A stretch of 6,530 nt of DNA from Gammaproteobacteria bacterium. GTDB taxonomy: Bacteria; Pseudomonadota; Gammaproteobacteria; Steroidobacterales; Steroidobacteraceae. Below are positions 6,092 to 6,530 of this stretch, piece by piece. Location of the stretch: positions 1 through 6,530 of the forward strand of contig JASHSR010000400.1 in the NCBI GenBank assembly GCA_030038645.1. Reading direction: 5' to 3'. Numbering within the stretch: position 1 is the first letter of the stretch; every line of letters starts with the position of its first letter. The notes below the pieces were generated by a model. The model did no database searches, was not told where the DNA came from, and saw only the letters and a program-made list of their open reading frames with translations. The translations under genes and the position numbers were made by a program.

Positions 6092-6120
6092 AGATTACGC
6101 TAGCCCGCCGCAGCGGTCGA
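6092..6120 (-). promoter_or_regulatory. Possible sigma-70-type promoter for the lipoprotein gene
   Basis: On the minus strand TCGACC (6120-6115) and TAATCT (6097-6092) are separated by 17 bp and would place transcription start about 40 bases before the TTG codon. Matches to consensus are only four and three of six, so this is a weak suggestion based mainly on spacing and position. Confidence 0.22.
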
Positions 6121-6181
6121 TGTTGCAAACCGGCGACGGCGTTACGAAATGTGATGCAGGCTGGACTGTGACGTACTCCCG

Positions 6182-6206
6182 GCGCAGGCGGGAAATCCGC
6201 CGGCGC
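6182..6206. other. Stem-loop in the divergent intergenic region
   Basis: gcgcaggcgg (6182-6191) and ccgccggcgc (6197-6206) pair with one mismatch around a 5-nt loop. A second small hairpin, ccgcga-gct-tcgcgg, lies at 6220-6234. Both are in the 258-bp gap (6044-6301) between the lipoprotein and the FAD oxidoreductase, upstream of the latter's ribosome binding site. Their role is unknown; in DNA this GC-rich, stems of this size can occur by chance. I see no clear promoter for the + strand gene in this gap. Confidence 0.35.
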
Positions 6207-6286
6207 GGCGGCGCTTCAGCCGCGAGCTTCGCGGGGGAGCCCGACACGCGGGCGCTGTGGGACAATCGGCATGCCTCAGGACTCAT

Positions 6287-6294
6287 AGGGGGAG
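6287..6294 (+). promoter_or_regulatory. Strong Shine-Dalgarno AGGGGGAG for the FAD oxidoreductase
   Basis: AGGGGGAG stands seven bases before the GTG at 6302 and fixes that codon as the start; no ATG is available in frame until residue 74. Confidence 0.7.
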
Positions 6295-6301
6295 CGCGGC
6301 C

Positions 6302-6530
6302 GTGCAGAACACCATCGTTTCGGAGCTGGCGCAGCGGGTGGGGGCCGACATCGTCGTCGAGCCCGACGCGCGCAACGTCGCTCGCCATACGCGGGACCTG
6401 TGCGTTCAAGGAGACCCCGCCGTCGAGATTCTCGCGCTCGCCTACCCGCGCAGCACGCAGCAGGTCTCGGCCATCCTCGGCTATTGCAACGAGCGCCGGA
6501 TCCCGGTGCAGCCGCAGGGCGGCATGACGG
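6302..6530 (+). CDS. FAD-binding oxidoreductase, GlcD/VAO (FAD_binding_4) family, 3'-truncated by the window
   Basis: Only the first 76 codons are present; the frame is open to the window end. The start is GTG with AGGGGGAG seven bases upstream. The sequence begins MQNTIVSELAQRVGAD, and residues about 45-76 match the N-terminal FAD-binding (PCMH-type) subdomain: VEILALAYPRSTQQVSAILG, then CNERRIPVQPQGGMT. In this superfamily the PxGGxT/G loop (here PQGGMT, 71-76) contacts the FAD pyrophosphate, and the AYPRST segment is the conserved strand-turn before the helix. Members include glycolate oxidase GlcD, D-lactate and D-2-hydroxyglutarate dehydrogenases, which oxidise 2-hydroxy acids. The substrate-binding domain lies outside the window, so the substrate cannot be assigned. 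The gene is divergent from the lipoprotein gene and not obviously linked to it in function. Confidence 0.88.
   Translation, partial: MQNTIVSELAQRVGADIVVEPDARNVARHTRDLCVQGDPAVEILALAYPRSTQQVSAILGYCNERRIPVQPQGGMT

Noticed and set aside
4535..6103. Long + strand open frame opposite the lipoprotein gene (522 codons)
   Set aside because: Its translation is Arg/Gly/Ala-rich with no family features, while the minus frame has a signal peptide, lipobox and domain pattern. It is a GC-rich shadow.
4866..6128. Minus-strand open frame of 420 codons overlapping the lipoprotein gene
   Set aside because: It is an Arg/His-rich alternate frame of the same DNA with no recognisable domain and no advantage in start site.
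6123..6170. TTGCAA box and TGTGA motifs as a promoter/CRP site for the FAD oxidoreductase
   Set aside because: No -10 hexamer lies at proper spacing from TTGCAA, and the TGTGA copies are direct rather than inverted, so a CRP-type site is not supported.
5778..6527. + strand open frame covering the intergenic region and the start of the FAD gene
   Set aside because: It is out of frame with the recognisable FAD-binding sequence that starts at GTG 6302 behind a strong ribosome binding site.

Overview
The window is GC-rich chromosomal DNA and looks proteobacterial. A gammaproteobacterium is my best guess, from the protein families and the codon use (third positions mostly G or C), but no rRNA or other strong taxonomic marker is present. 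It holds four protein-coding genes, two of them cut by the window edges, and no RNA genes or CRISPR array.

Bases 2-3214 (+) are the C-terminal two thirds of dnaE2, the error-prone DNA polymerase III alpha-type subunit of the SOS mutagenesis apparatus. The reading frame is interrupted in-frame by a 389-residue intein (947-2113) with all splicing motifs and a LAGLIDADG homing endonuclease with both catalytic acids. The intein is clearly lower in GC than the flanking exteins. The C-extein also carries two repeat-built expansions, 3 x 15 nt and 7 x 18 nt. The gene ends in a perfect 13-bp hairpin that overlaps its last codons and may be a terminator.

Bases 3282-3860 (-), convergent with dnaE2, encode a small integral-membrane methyltransferase of the isoprenylcysteine carboxyl methyltransferase (ICMT)/phospholipid methyltransferase type. 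Upstream of it lies a tandem duplication of 36-38 bp, each copy holding a 13-bp palindrome. This sits directly after the stop of the next gene.

Bases 4022-6043 (-) encode a 673-residue secreted lipoprotein: a DUF4382-like N-terminal domain, three C-x12-C modules, a poly-serine linker and Ser/Thr-rich beta-type sequence. It starts at TTG.

Bases 6302-6530 (+), divergent from the lipoprotein, are the first 76 codons of an FAD-binding oxidoreductase of the GlcD/VAO type. A 258-bp intergenic region between them holds stem-loops but no convincing promoter on the + side.

The four genes do not form an evident pathway. The most notable element is the apparently intact, mobile-type intein in the mutagenic polymerase.
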